A stretch of 10,093 nucleotides of DNA from VYDC01 sp963667515. Lineage in GTDB: Bacteria > Chloroflexota > Dehalococcoidia > UBA2979. The stretch lies in assembly GCA_963667515.2 (NCBI GenBank), contig CAXXXY010000004.1:1-10093 (forward strand). Reading direction: 5' to 3'. Each line of letters begins with the position of its first letter. Position 1 is the stretch's first letter. The notes beneath the pieces are model-generated. The model was given only the letters and a program-made list of their open reading frames with translations, had not been told where the DNA came from and did not search any database. The translations under genes were made by a program, and so were the position numbers. Shown in pieces: positions 1 through 6,363 of the stretch.

Positions 1-51
1 GACGCTAGGAAAACGAGAACGCGCGCAAGCAGTTATTCATAAGGAACGCAA

Positions 52-636
52 ATGCGCCACGAAACGTTCGGCTCGTACTACGCCCAGATCGGCCGGATCA
101 TGCTTGGTCGGCTGGAGAAGGAACCCGCAGAGAAACTCCTTGCGGTTGACAAGGACGAGTACCTGGATCGACTCGTTGCCGAGGCAGCATGGGAGCCCCT
201 CGAGTGGTACGAGAATCGGAAGACGATTGAGCCATTCAGCACCAAGCAGCAACGGCGCGATCCGTTCGGCGAGGTATTCATGGCAGATGTTCAGATGTTC
301 CGGTTGCGAGTCCCTATCTCTAGCCATCCACAGCGACGAATGTATTTCAGTCTTTGGCCCTCCACTTACCGGCTCTCCGGTGAACCCGAATGGAAGGTCG
401 AAGGCGATGTTCTGGTCGTGGAGACTGAAGCGTCGTCAGAGGCCGTAGAACGGGCACTGGATGACATCCGATTCTGGATCGGCGGTCGTAACAAGAACAT
501 CGAGGCAGAGAACGGAACGCTCAAGGATCGCATCCGGCCGGTCTGGCAGAACAAGCGCGCGCAACTCGAGGCGCAGCAGGGACACGCTCAGTCGGAGCTG
601 GCAAAGCTGGGAATCCCACTACACGGCCAAGACTGA
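52..636 (+). CDS. Hypothetical protein, 194 aa, function unknown
   Basis: I do not recognise this protein. The start ATG at 52 has a good Shine-Dalgarno (AAGGA at 41-45, 6 nt before it). The protein is soluble-looking, with no signal peptide or membrane segment. It opens with a charged helical part (residues ~1-60, with the run EKEPAEKLLAVDKDEYLDRL). A middle region of alternating hydrophobic residues suggests beta strands (~70-130, with ISSHPQRRMYFSLWPSTYRL and DVLVVETEAS). It ends in a basic/Gln-rich helix, possibly coiled-coil (~140-190, WIGGRNKNIEAENGTLKDRI). It may be a stand-alone domain or the N-terminal part of a longer protein that has lost its C-terminus, since it stops just after the helix. 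Its GC content and codon use are visibly less GC-extreme than mutS next to it, which suggests a different origin. It reads in the same direction as mutS but lies 86 bp upstream, with a possible mutS promoter between. That it is a gene is well supported; its function is open. Confidence 0.8.
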   Translation: MRHETFGSYYAQIGRIMLGRLEKEPAEKLLAVDKDEYLDRLVAEAAWEPLEWYENRKTIEPFSTKQQRRDPFGEVFMADVQMFRLRVPISSHPQRRMYFSLWPSTYRLSGEPEWKVEGDVLVVETEASSEAVERALDDIRFWIGGRNKNIEAENGTLKDRIRPVWQNKRAQLEAQQGHAQSELAKLGIPLHGQD

Positions 637-662
637 GCCGACTACGTTCTGTGGACGGGCTG

Positions 663-689
663 TTGAAGGCGGGGCGGCTGCGCTAGACT
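663..689 (+). promoter_or_regulatory. Possible sigma-70-type promoter for mutSL
   Basis: In the 86-bp gap before mutS, TTGAAG (663-668) and TAGACT (684-689) sit 15 bp apart and resemble -35 and -10 boxes. The spacer is shorter than the usual 17 bp, so this is only a candidate. No clear terminator for the upstream gene is visible in the gap. Confidence 0.3.
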
Positions 690-722
690 GGAGGTCTCCC
701 CGGGAAAGACGCGCGCCGATCC

Positions 723-3371
723 GTGTCCACCCCTGTCCGCAGGCAATACCTCGCACTCAAGGCGCTGCATCCCGACGCGCTGCTGCTGTTCCGCATGGGC
801 GACTTCTACGAGGCGTTCGACGACGACGCCGGCGTTCTGGCGGAGACGCTCGGGATCGCGCTCACCTCGCGGCCGCTCGGCAAGGCCGAGGGCCGCATCC
901 CCATGGCCGGGGTCCCGCACCACGCGCTCGAACGCCACCTCGACCAGCTCGTCGCGGCGGGGCATCGCGTCGCGCTGGCCGAGCAGACCGGGGAGGCCGA
1001 CGGGCGCACGCTCGTCGAGCGGCGCGTGACGCGGGTGGTGACCCCGGGGACGGTCGAGGCGGGCGCGCTGCTGCCGGCGGCCGGACATAACTGGCTCGTG
1101 GCGGTCGCGCCTGGTGGCGCGGATGGCGCGGGCGCGGAGCGCTGGGGCCTCGCGGCCTGCGACGTCACCACGGGCGAGCTCGAGTGCATGGTGGTGGAGG
1201 CGGGCGTGCTCGGCGGCGAGCTCGCCCGGCGCGCGCCGCGCGAGCTGCTCGTGCCGGAGCCCGCAGGCGCGCGCGGCGGCGGCGAAGCGGCGCTGCCCGA
1301 GGGTGCGGCGGAGACGGCGCGGCGCACGCCGCGGCCCGCGCGCGCGTTCGCGCCGGGCGAAGCCGCCCGCGCGCTGTGCGAACACTACGGCGTGGCCAGT
1401 CTCGACGGGTTCGGGCTGCGCGGCATGGAGGCGGCGGTGGGGGCGGCCGGGGCGCTGCTGGGGTACCTCGCCGAGAGCTGGCCGCAGGCGTTGCGCAACC
1501 TGCGCGAGCCGCGCGTGATCGCCTCGGGCGCGTACGTCGAGCTCGACCCGCAGACCGTGCGCACGCTCGAGCTGTTCGAGTCGCCGGCGGGGCCGGAGGC
1601 GGCGCTGATCGCGGTGCTCGACCGCACGCGCACGGGGCCGGGCGGGCGGCTGCTGCGGGCGCGGCTGGCGCGGCCGGTGCGCGCCGCCGCCGAGGCGGAG
1701 CGGCGGCTCGACGAGGTGGCGGCGTGGGTCGGGGCGCCACTGGAACGGGCCGCGCTGCGGCGCGCGCTGCGCGGGCTGCCGGACCCCGAGCGGCTGCTGG
1801 GGCGGGTGCGCGCGGGCAGCGCCGGGCCGCGCCAGCTCGCGCAGCTGCGGGCGGCGCTGGGCGTGCTGCCGGAGGCGGGCGAGCAGGCGCGCGCGGCGGG
1901 CCTGCTCGCGCTCGCCGGGGACCTCGCGGGCGCCGCGGAGGCGCACGCCGCGCTGGCGGCGGGGCTGGCCGAGGAGCCGCCGGCCGAGGCCGGCGACGGC
2001 GCGTCGCTGCGCACGGGGTTCGCGCCGGACGTGGACGAGCTGCGTGCGCTCGCCGAGGACGCGCGCGGGGCGCTGACGGCGCTCGAGGCGGCGGAGCGCG
2101 AGCGCACCGGCCTCGGCGCGCTCAAGGTCGGCTACCACCGCGTGTTCGGCTACTACCTCGAGCTGCCGCGCGCGCAGGCCGAGCGCGCGCCGGACGAGTA
2201 CGAGCCGCGCCAGACGCTGGCGGGCGCGCAGCGCTACCGCTACGGTCCGCTCTCCGAACTCGAAGACCGCATCCTCGGGGCGCGCGAGGAGCTCGCCGGG
2301 GCGGAGCGCGCGGCGCTGGAGCGGCTGTGCGCGCAGGTGGCGGCCTCGGGCGCGGCGATCGAGCGCGCGGCGGCCGCGCTGGCGCGGCTCGACGTCGCCG
2401 CGGGGCTCGCCGAGGTGGCGTCGGAGCACGGCTACGTGCGGCCGCTGCTGCGGCCGGCGGGGCCGATCGTGATCGCCTCGGGCAGGCACGCGGTGATCGA
2501 ACGGCGCATGGAGCCGGGCGCGTTCGTGCCCAACGACTGCGAGCTGGGCGGGGCCGCGCCCGACATCGTGGTGCTGACCGGCCCGAACATGGGCGGGAAG
2601 TCGACGTACCTGCGGCAGACGGCGCTGATCGTGGTGATGGCGCAGGCGGGCTCCTACGTGCCGGCCGGGCGCGCCGAGATCGGGATGGTCGACCGCGTCT
2701 TCACGCGCGTGGGGGCGAGCGACGAGCTGGCGGCGGGGCGCTCGACGTTCATGCGCGAGATGGTGGAGACGGCCGAGATCCTGCGGCGCGCGACGGAGCG
2801 CTCGCTGGTGGTGCTCGACGAGGTCGGGCGGGGGACGTCGACGGGCGACGGGCTGGCGATCGCGCGCGCGGTGGTGGAGGCGCTGCACCACCGCCCGGGC
2901 GGGACGCCGCGCACGCTGTTCGCGACGCACTACCGGGAGCTGACGGCGCTGGCGGGGCTCCTGCCGCGTGTCGAGAACCGCTCGGTCGCCGTCGCCGAGC
3001 GCGGTGGCGAGGTGGTGTTCCTGCATCGCATCGTCGACGGCGCGGCGGACCGCGCCTACGGGGTGCACGTCGCGGCGCTGGCGGGGCTGCCGCGCGCGGT
3101 GGTGGCGCGGGCGCGCGAACTGCTCGCGCAGATCGAGACCGGCGAGGCGCGCGAGGGCGGCATGGCGTGGGGCGCGCCCGGCGCGCCCGCCGCGCCCGGC
3201 GGGGCGGCGCCGGCGCAGCTCGCGCTGCCGGTGGCGCCGCCCGCGGCCGAGCGCGCGCTGGCGGAGACGGTGGCCGGCCTCGAACCCGACGAGCTGAGCC
3301 CGCTCGAGGCGTTGCAGCGGCTCTACGAGCTGCGCGCCGAGGCGCGGCGCGGGCTCGGCCGCGAGGGCTAG
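723..3371 (+). CDS. mutS: DNA mismatch repair protein MutS
   Basis: MutS is an ATPase that, as a dimer, clamps DNA and recognises mispairs and small insertion/deletion loops, then recruits MutL. At 882 aa it has full family length. The N-terminal mismatch-binding domain has the Phe-x-Glu motif (GDFYEAF; F28 and E30). A connector and the helical lever/clamp region follow, with KVGYHRVFGYYLEL near residues 468-481. The ATPase domain has Walker A GPNMGGKST (620-628), Walker B LVVLDEVGRG (D699, E700), and FATHYREL after it. The C-terminus holds a Pro/Ala-rich linker with QLALP at ~832-836, similar to beta-clamp-binding motifs, then a final helical dimerisation segment (SPLEALQRLYELR). The start is GTG at 723, chosen because STPVRRQYLALKALHPDALL matches where MutS proteins normally begin; the Shine-Dalgarno is weak. 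It overlaps the ribosome site of mutL, so the two are an operon. No damage is seen. Confidence 0.98.
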   Translation: MSTPVRRQYLALKALHPDALLLFRMGDFYEAFDDDAGVLAETLGIALTSRPLGKAEGRIPMAGVPHHALERHLDQLVAAGHRVALAEQTGEADGRTLVERRVTRVVTPGTVEAGALLPAAGHNWLVAVAPGGADGAGAERWGLAACDVTTGELECMVVEAGVLGGELARRAPRELLVPEPAGARGGGEAALPEGAAETARRTPRPARAFAPGEAARALCEHYGVASLDGFGLRGMEAAVGAAGALLGYLAESWPQALRNLREPRVIASGAYVELDPQTVRTLELFESPAGPEAALIAVLDRTRTGPGGRLLRARLARPVRAAAEAERRLDEVAAWVGAPLERAALRRALRGLPDPERLLGRVRAGSAGPRQLAQLRAALGVLPEAGEQARAAGLLALAGDLAGAAEAHAALAAGLAEEPPAEAGDGASLRTGFAPDVDELRALAEDARGALTALEAAERERTGLGALKVGYHRVFGYYLELPRAQAERAPDEYEPRQTLAGAQRYRYGPLSELEDRILGAREELAGAERAALERLCAQVAASGAAIERAAAALARLDVAAGLAEVASEHGYVRPLLRPAGPIVIASGRHAVIERRMEPGAFVPNDCELGGAAPDIVVLTGPNMGGKSTYLRQTALIVVMAQAGSYVPAGRAEIGMVDRVFTRVGASDELAAGRSTFMREMVETAEILRRATERSLVVLDEVGRGTSTGDGLAIARAVVEALHHRPGGTPRTLFATHYRELTALAGLLPRVENRSVAVAERGGEVVFLHRIVDGAADRAYGVHVAALAGLPRAVVARARELLAQIETGEAREGGMAWGAPGAPAAPGGAAPAQLALPVAPPAAERALAETVAGLEPDELSPLEALQRLYELRAEARRGLGREG

Positions 3372-3376
3372 CGGTG
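3364..3376 (+). promoter_or_regulatory. mutL ribosome-binding site and GTG start
   Basis: GAGGG at 3364-3368 lies inside the last codons of mutS, directly before its TAG stop (3369-3371). It is 5 nt before the GTG at 3374. This fixes the mutL start and implies translational coupling of the two repair genes. Confidence 0.75.
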
Positions 3377-5188
3377 ACCACCACAGACGTGCCAGGGACG
3401 CGGGGGTACCCCGCGGGGGCGTCCGCGCAGGGCGCGCCGCGGATCCGCGTGCTGGCGCCGGAGGTGGCGGCGCGGATCGCGGCCGGCGAGGTGATCGAGC
3501 GGCCGGCGTCGGTGGTGAAGGAGCTGGTCGAGAACGCGCTCGACGCCGGCGCGCGGCGGATCGAGGTCGCGATCGCGGGCGGCGGGATCGACCGCATCCG
3601 CGTGCGCGACGACGGCCGCGGGATCGAGCCGCCGCAGCTCGCCGACGCCTTCGAGCGGCACGCGACCTCGAAGCTGCGGGCGGCCGAGGAGCTCTTCACG
3701 GTGCGCACGCTGGGCTTCCGCGGCGAGGCGCTGGCGGCGATCGTCGCGGCGGCCGACGTGACCTGCACGACGCGTGTTGCCGGGGAGTCGGCGGCGGCGG
3801 TGGCGCGCTTCGTGGACGGGCGGGCGCTGCCCGGGGGCAGCGCGGCGGCCGCGCCGGGTACGACGTTCGAGGTGCGGGAGCTGTTCAGCGCGCTGCCCGC
3901 CCGGCGGCGCTTCCTGCGCAGCGCGCGGGCCGAGGCGCGCGCCGTGGCGCAGGTGGTGAGCGACTACGCGCTGGCGCGCCCGGAGGTGGCGCTGCGGCTG
4001 GAGAGCGAGGGCCGGACCGTGCTGGCCGCGCCGGGCGCGGGCGGGGAGCGGGCAGCCTGGGCGGCGGTCTACGAGGACGACCTCGCCGCCGCGCTGATCG
4101 CGTTCGAGTACCTCGTGCCGCCCGCGGGCGAGGGCGGGGTGGTCGCGGTGCGTGGGCTGGTCGGGCCGCCGGAACGGCACCGCGGCAACCGCGGCGCGCT
4201 GCACCTCGTCGTCAACGGCCGGGCCGTCAGCGACCGCGCGCTGGCGTTCGCCGTCGAGCGCGCCTACGAGGGGCTGCTGCCCGCCGCGCGCCACCCGGTC
4301 GGGCTCGTGCGGATCGAGGTCGATCCCGCCGCGGTCGACGTCAACGTGCACCCGGCAAAGGCCGAGGTGCGCTTCCGTGAGGCGCGCGCGGTGGCCGCGG
4401 CGGTGACGGCCGGAGTGCGGGGCGCGCTGGCGGGCGCCTCGGCGCCGGCGTTCACGGCGCCGGTGTGGGGGCCGCCGGTGTGGGCGCCGGAAGCGAGCCC
4501 GGGCGCGCCCGCCGAGGCGCGGGCGGTGCTGGCGTCGGCGCGTCCGGCCTCGCCGTTCGACGCAGCCGCGGCCACCAGCGACGGCGCCCGTGACGAGGCA
4601 GCCCTGCCGCTCACGGAGCAGCTGCCGGCGCTCCGGCCGCTCGGGCAGTTCAGCGAGGCGTTCCTCGTGGCCGAGGCGCCCGACGGGCTGTACCTGGTCG
4701 ACCAGCACGCGGCGCACGAGCGTGTGCGCTACGAGCAGGTGCGGGCGCAGCAGGCGCGCGGCGAGGCGGCCTCGCAGCCGCTGCTGGAGGCCGTGCTGGC
4801 GCCGCTCGGCGCGGCGCAGGCGGCGCTCGCGGCCGAGGAGGCCGGCACGCTGGCGGCGCTCGGGTTCGTGCTGGAGCCGACCGACGGGTCCTCGCTGATC
4901 GTGCGTGCGGTGCCGGCGGCGCTGGCCGGGCGGGACCCTGCTGTGGCGCTGCGCGACCTGCTCGACCGCATGGAGGCGGAGGAGCGGCTGTCGGGGCCGG
5001 AGCGCGCGGCGGCGAGCCTTGCCTGCCGCTCGGCGGTGCGCGCGGGCGACCGGCTGGCCGGGGAGCAGCAGCGCGAGCTGCTGCGCTCGCTCGAGGCGTG
5101 CGCGCACCCGCAGACGTGCCCGCACGGCCGCCCGACGCTGCTGCGGCTCAGCAGCGAGCAGGTGCGGCGCAGCTTCGGGCGGCGCTGA
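3374..5188 (+). CDS. mutL: DNA mismatch repair protein MutL, endonuclease type
   Basis: MutL couples mismatch recognition by MutS to strand incision. The 604-aa protein has the GHKL ATPase domain at its N-terminus: KELVENALDAGA (E50, N54), the DxGxG box DDGRG (79-83), ATSKL, and GFRGEAL (114-120). An Ala/Pro-rich linker covers roughly residues 355-425. The C-terminal domain has the metal-binding nuclease motif DQHA(x)2E(x)4E, here D443, H445, E449 and E454. It also has the companion motifs ACR (550-552) and CPHGRP (582-587). These mark the MutL type that nicks DNA itself, as in bacteria that lack MutH/Dam; E. coli MutL lacks them. The start is GTG at 3374, 2 bp after mutS. The N-terminus carries about 20 extra residues before the conserved IRVLAPEVAARIAAGEV. 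The last residues, SEQVRRSFGRR, are repeated as remnants at 6005-6034 and 6077-6109. Confidence 0.98.
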   Translation: MTTTDVPGTRGYPAGASAQGAPRIRVLAPEVAARIAAGEVIERPASVVKELVENALDAGARRIEVAIAGGGIDRIRVRDDGRGIEPPQLADAFERHATSKLRAAEELFTVRTLGFRGEALAAIVAAADVTCTTRVAGESAAAVARFVDGRALPGGSAAAAPGTTFEVRELFSALPARRRFLRSARAEARAVAQVVSDYALARPEVALRLESEGRTVLAAPGAGGERAAWAAVYEDDLAAALIAFEYLVPPAGEGGVVAVRGLVGPPERHRGNRGALHLVVNGRAVSDRALAFAVERAYEGLLPAARHPVGLVRIEVDPAAVDVNVHPAKAEVRFREARAVAAAVTAGVRGALAGASAPAFTAPVWGPPVWAPEASPGAPAEARAVLASARPASPFDAAAATSDGARDEAALPLTEQLPALRPLGQFSEAFLVAEAPDGLYLVDQHAAHERVRYEQVRAQQARGEAASQPLLEAVLAPLGAAQAALAAEEAGTLAALGFVLEPTDGSSLIVRAVPAALAGRDPAVALRDLLDRMEAEERLSGPERAAASLACRSAVRAGDRLAGEQQRELLRSLEACAHPQTCPHGRPTLLRLSSEQVRRSFGRR

Positions 5189-5211
5189 GGACCGTGCGCT
5201 ACCACGCTGTC

Positions 5212-5937
5212 ATGACGTCCATCCCCCGCAGGTGCTCACGGTGGACCGCCCTCCTGCTCGCGATAGGCGCCGTCGTGCTCACCGGCTGCATCCGCTTCGA
5301 GGTCTCGTTCACGGTGCAAGAGGACGGCTCAGGCGCTGTTGCCGTGGTCACGGCGCTGAGCGACGAATTTATCGATGCGCTGGTGGAGATCGGAGGACCG
5401 GCAAACGACGACGGGAGTTTCCTCGGTGACATCCGCCACATTCCAGGTGCGATTGTCGAGGAGTACCGGGAAGACGGATTCAGTGGAGAGCGCCTCACCA
5501 TCACGGTTCCCGACATGACGCGCATAGACGAATTCCTCGGCGGGATCGACGAGGTGTGGCAGGCCGCCGAGCAGCTGGAGGTGGAACGCGAGGGCGAGGG
5601 CTGGCGCTTTGAGCTCGTCGTGGAACCACCGCGCGACGACCTGGTCGGTCTGGATGATCCGGAAGCCCTGGATGCGCTGGACCAGGGCCTCTCGTACACC
5701 GTGCGCCTCTCGTTGCCGGGCAGGTTGACGGAGCACAACGCCGATCGCGTCGAGGCCGGCGAGGCGGTGTGGGAACTCGACGTCACTGCCGCGGAAGCGC
5801 GCGTGCTCAGGGCACGCAGCCAACCGGCGAGCGGGCCGGCGGCCGGACTCGTCGCCGGAGCCATCGTGGCCGTCGTGGTACTAGCCGTGCTGGCGGCCCG
5901 CTCGCGATCCGCCGTCCGCGGACGCGCCGGGGCGTAG
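5212..5937 (+). CDS. LppM-like lipoprotein with C-terminal membrane helix
   Basis: A 241-aa envelope protein. The N-terminus is a lipoprotein signal peptide: basic start (RRCSRW), hydrophobic core (ALLLAIGAVV) and lipobox LTGC with Cys26 as the lipidated residue. The mature part begins IRFEVSFTVQEDGSGAVAVV and continues as an acidic alpha/beta domain to ~residue 205, ending in alternating strands (TVRLSLPGRL, AVWELDV). A single transmembrane helix follows (~210-229) with a short basic tail inside. Lipobox, beta-rich domain and C-terminal helix together match the layout of the LppM family known from mycobacteria; I assign that family from pattern, not from a search. The ATG at 5212 gives the usual signal-peptide length but has no clear Shine-Dalgarno. 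An in-frame GTG at 5194 with GAGG before it is an alternative. It lies 23 bp after mutL and could be co-transcribed. Its GC is lower than that of mutSL. Confidence 0.8.
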   Translation: MTSIPRRCSRWTALLLAIGAVVLTGCIRFEVSFTVQEDGSGAVAVVTALSDEFIDALVEIGGPANDDGSFLGDIRHIPGAIVEEYREDGFSGERLTITVPDMTRIDEFLGGIDEVWQAAEQLEVEREGEGWRFELVVEPPRDDLVGLDDPEALDALDQGLSYTVRLSLPGRLTEHNADRVEAGEAVWELDVTAAEARVLRARSQPASGPAAGLVAGAIVAVVVLAVLAARSRSAVRGRAGA

Positions 5938-5952
5938 CCATGGCGCTCAGGC

Positions 5953-6012
5953 CTAGAAGAGCTCGGGCGGGCCCTCGCGCTGGCGCCGGCACGCCCAGCA
6001 GCCGCAGGTGCG
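5953..6012 (-). pseudogene. Possible 3' remnant of a Cys-rich gene
   Basis: On the minus strand the frame ending at TAG (5953-5955) reads RTCGCWACRRQREGPPELF before the stop. Three cysteines in a CxCxxC pattern followed by a charged, proline-containing tail look like a real C-terminus that may bind metal. Upstream on that strand it runs at once into the 66-bp repeat, so only the tail would survive. The evidence is 19 codons only, and the reading could be chance in GC-rich DNA. The remaining stretch between the lipoprotein stop and this point shows nothing else. Confidence 0.2.
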
Positions 6013-6034
6013 GCGCTCGTTCGGGCGGCGCTAG
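6005..6034 (+). pseudogene. mutL 3'-end remnant, copy 1
   Basis: Ten codons encode QVRRSFGRR followed by TAG, the same residues as the MutL C-terminus at 5159-5188. The DNA differs by a synonymous serine codon (TCG for AGC) and by the stop (TAG for TGA). A further upstream block AGCAGC (5997-6002) may extend the match. No other part of mutL is present. Confidence 0.6.
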
Positions 6035-6076
6035 CAGGGTGCTGAAAAACCCCTGAAGGCGCGGAAACGACCATGC

Positions 6077-6109
6077 GAGCAGGTGCGGCGCTCGTTCGGG
6101 CGGCGCTAG
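6077..6109 (+). pseudogene. mutL 3'-end remnant, copy 2
   Basis: This copy encodes EQVRRSFGRR and TAG, one residue longer than copy 1 in its match to MutL (E at 5156-5158). By my count 28 of 33 bases match the mutL end; the differences are the serine codon and the stop codon. It lies inside the second unit of the 66-bp repeat, apart from the GAG codon that begins just before it. Confidence 0.65.
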
Positions 6110-6273
6110 CAGGGTGCTGAAAAACCCCTGAAGGCGCGGAAACGGAGCGTTTGGAGCACTGCGGAGCTACAACTGGAGTGCCGACCCCTTGAAAACAAGG
6201 GGTTTCGCGTGAGCCGCAATCAGCCGATTCAGGGCCGAGACTGCCCGGGAAGACTTTTTCAGCAGCCTGCTAG
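6106..6273. mobile_element. MITE-like 168-bp element with CTAG borders
   Basis: The left end CTAGCAGGGTGCTGAAAAA (6106-6124) and the right end TTTTTCAGCAGCCTGCTAG (6255-6273) are inverted repeats matching at 18 of 19 positions. CTAG at each outer edge is either a 4-bp target duplication or part of the repeat. No transposase gene is inside, so it would have to be moved in trans or be the internally deleted form of a larger IS. The left end also exists as an extra copy at 6031-6049 through the 66-bp duplication. I do not assign a family. Confidence 0.7.
6185..6205 (+). terminator. Hairpin inside the MITE-like element
   Basis: CCCCTTG (6185-6191), loop AAAA, CAAGGGG (6196-6202), then TTT. The stem is perfect but the T-run is short. 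It could stop transcripts from the mutSL/lipoprotein side before the IS630 element, or be structural within the mobile element. Confidence 0.4.
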
Positions 6274-6296
6274 TGTCCCGAGTCGTAATAGCGACA

Positions 6297-6302
6297 TATA
6301 AT
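6297..6302 (+). promoter_or_regulatory. TATAAT -10 box for IS630 transposase
   Basis: A perfect TATAAT lies 62 bp before the transposase ATG, 24 bp inside the element. No good -35 is visible; the expected place (about 6274-6279) falls in the terminal repeat, so the promoter may be weak or helped by flanking DNA. Confidence 0.5.
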
Positions 6303-6335
6303 CCCTACCGGGTATGGTGCGGCACAGCGGGGTTT

Positions 6336-6349
6336 TGCCCCATGGGGCA
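6336..6349. repeat. 14-bp perfect palindrome in transposase leader
   Basis: TGCCCCATGGGGCA lies between the TATAAT box and the ribosome site GGAG (6356-6359). It could fold in the leader RNA or be a binding site that limits transposase expression. The sequence shows the palindrome; its role is inference. Confidence 0.5.
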
Positions 6350-6363
6350 GACTCTGGAGTGTC

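Larger units (their letters stand above)
6004..6144 (+). repeat. 66-bp perfect direct repeat, two copies 75 bp apart
   Basis: Positions 6004-6069 and 6079-6144 are identical; 9 unrelated bases (6070-6078) lie between. Each copy starts in a piece matching the 3' end of mutL and runs through CTAG into the left end of the MITE-like element (CAGGGTGCTGAAAAA) and about 20 bp beyond. The duplication therefore happened after that element was in place next to the mutL-like tail. Confidence 0.95.

Noticed and set aside
642..3068. Very long minus-strand frame opposite mutS
   Set aside because: Arg/Ala/His-rich composition with no motifs; a typical antisense shadow in GC-rich DNA.
1184..3373. Long open frame upstream of and in frame with mutL (1334 aa in total)
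   Set aside because: The first ~730 residues are Arg/Gly/Ala-rich shadow of mutS in another frame; only the part from 3374 is MutL.
3368..5125. Long minus-strand frame opposite mutL
   Set aside because: Same reason: composition of an antisense shadow and full overlap with a certain gene.
6004..6144. CRISPR-like repeat
   Set aside because: Only two units, 66 bp long, with a 9-bp spacer and gene-tail content; not a CRISPR array.
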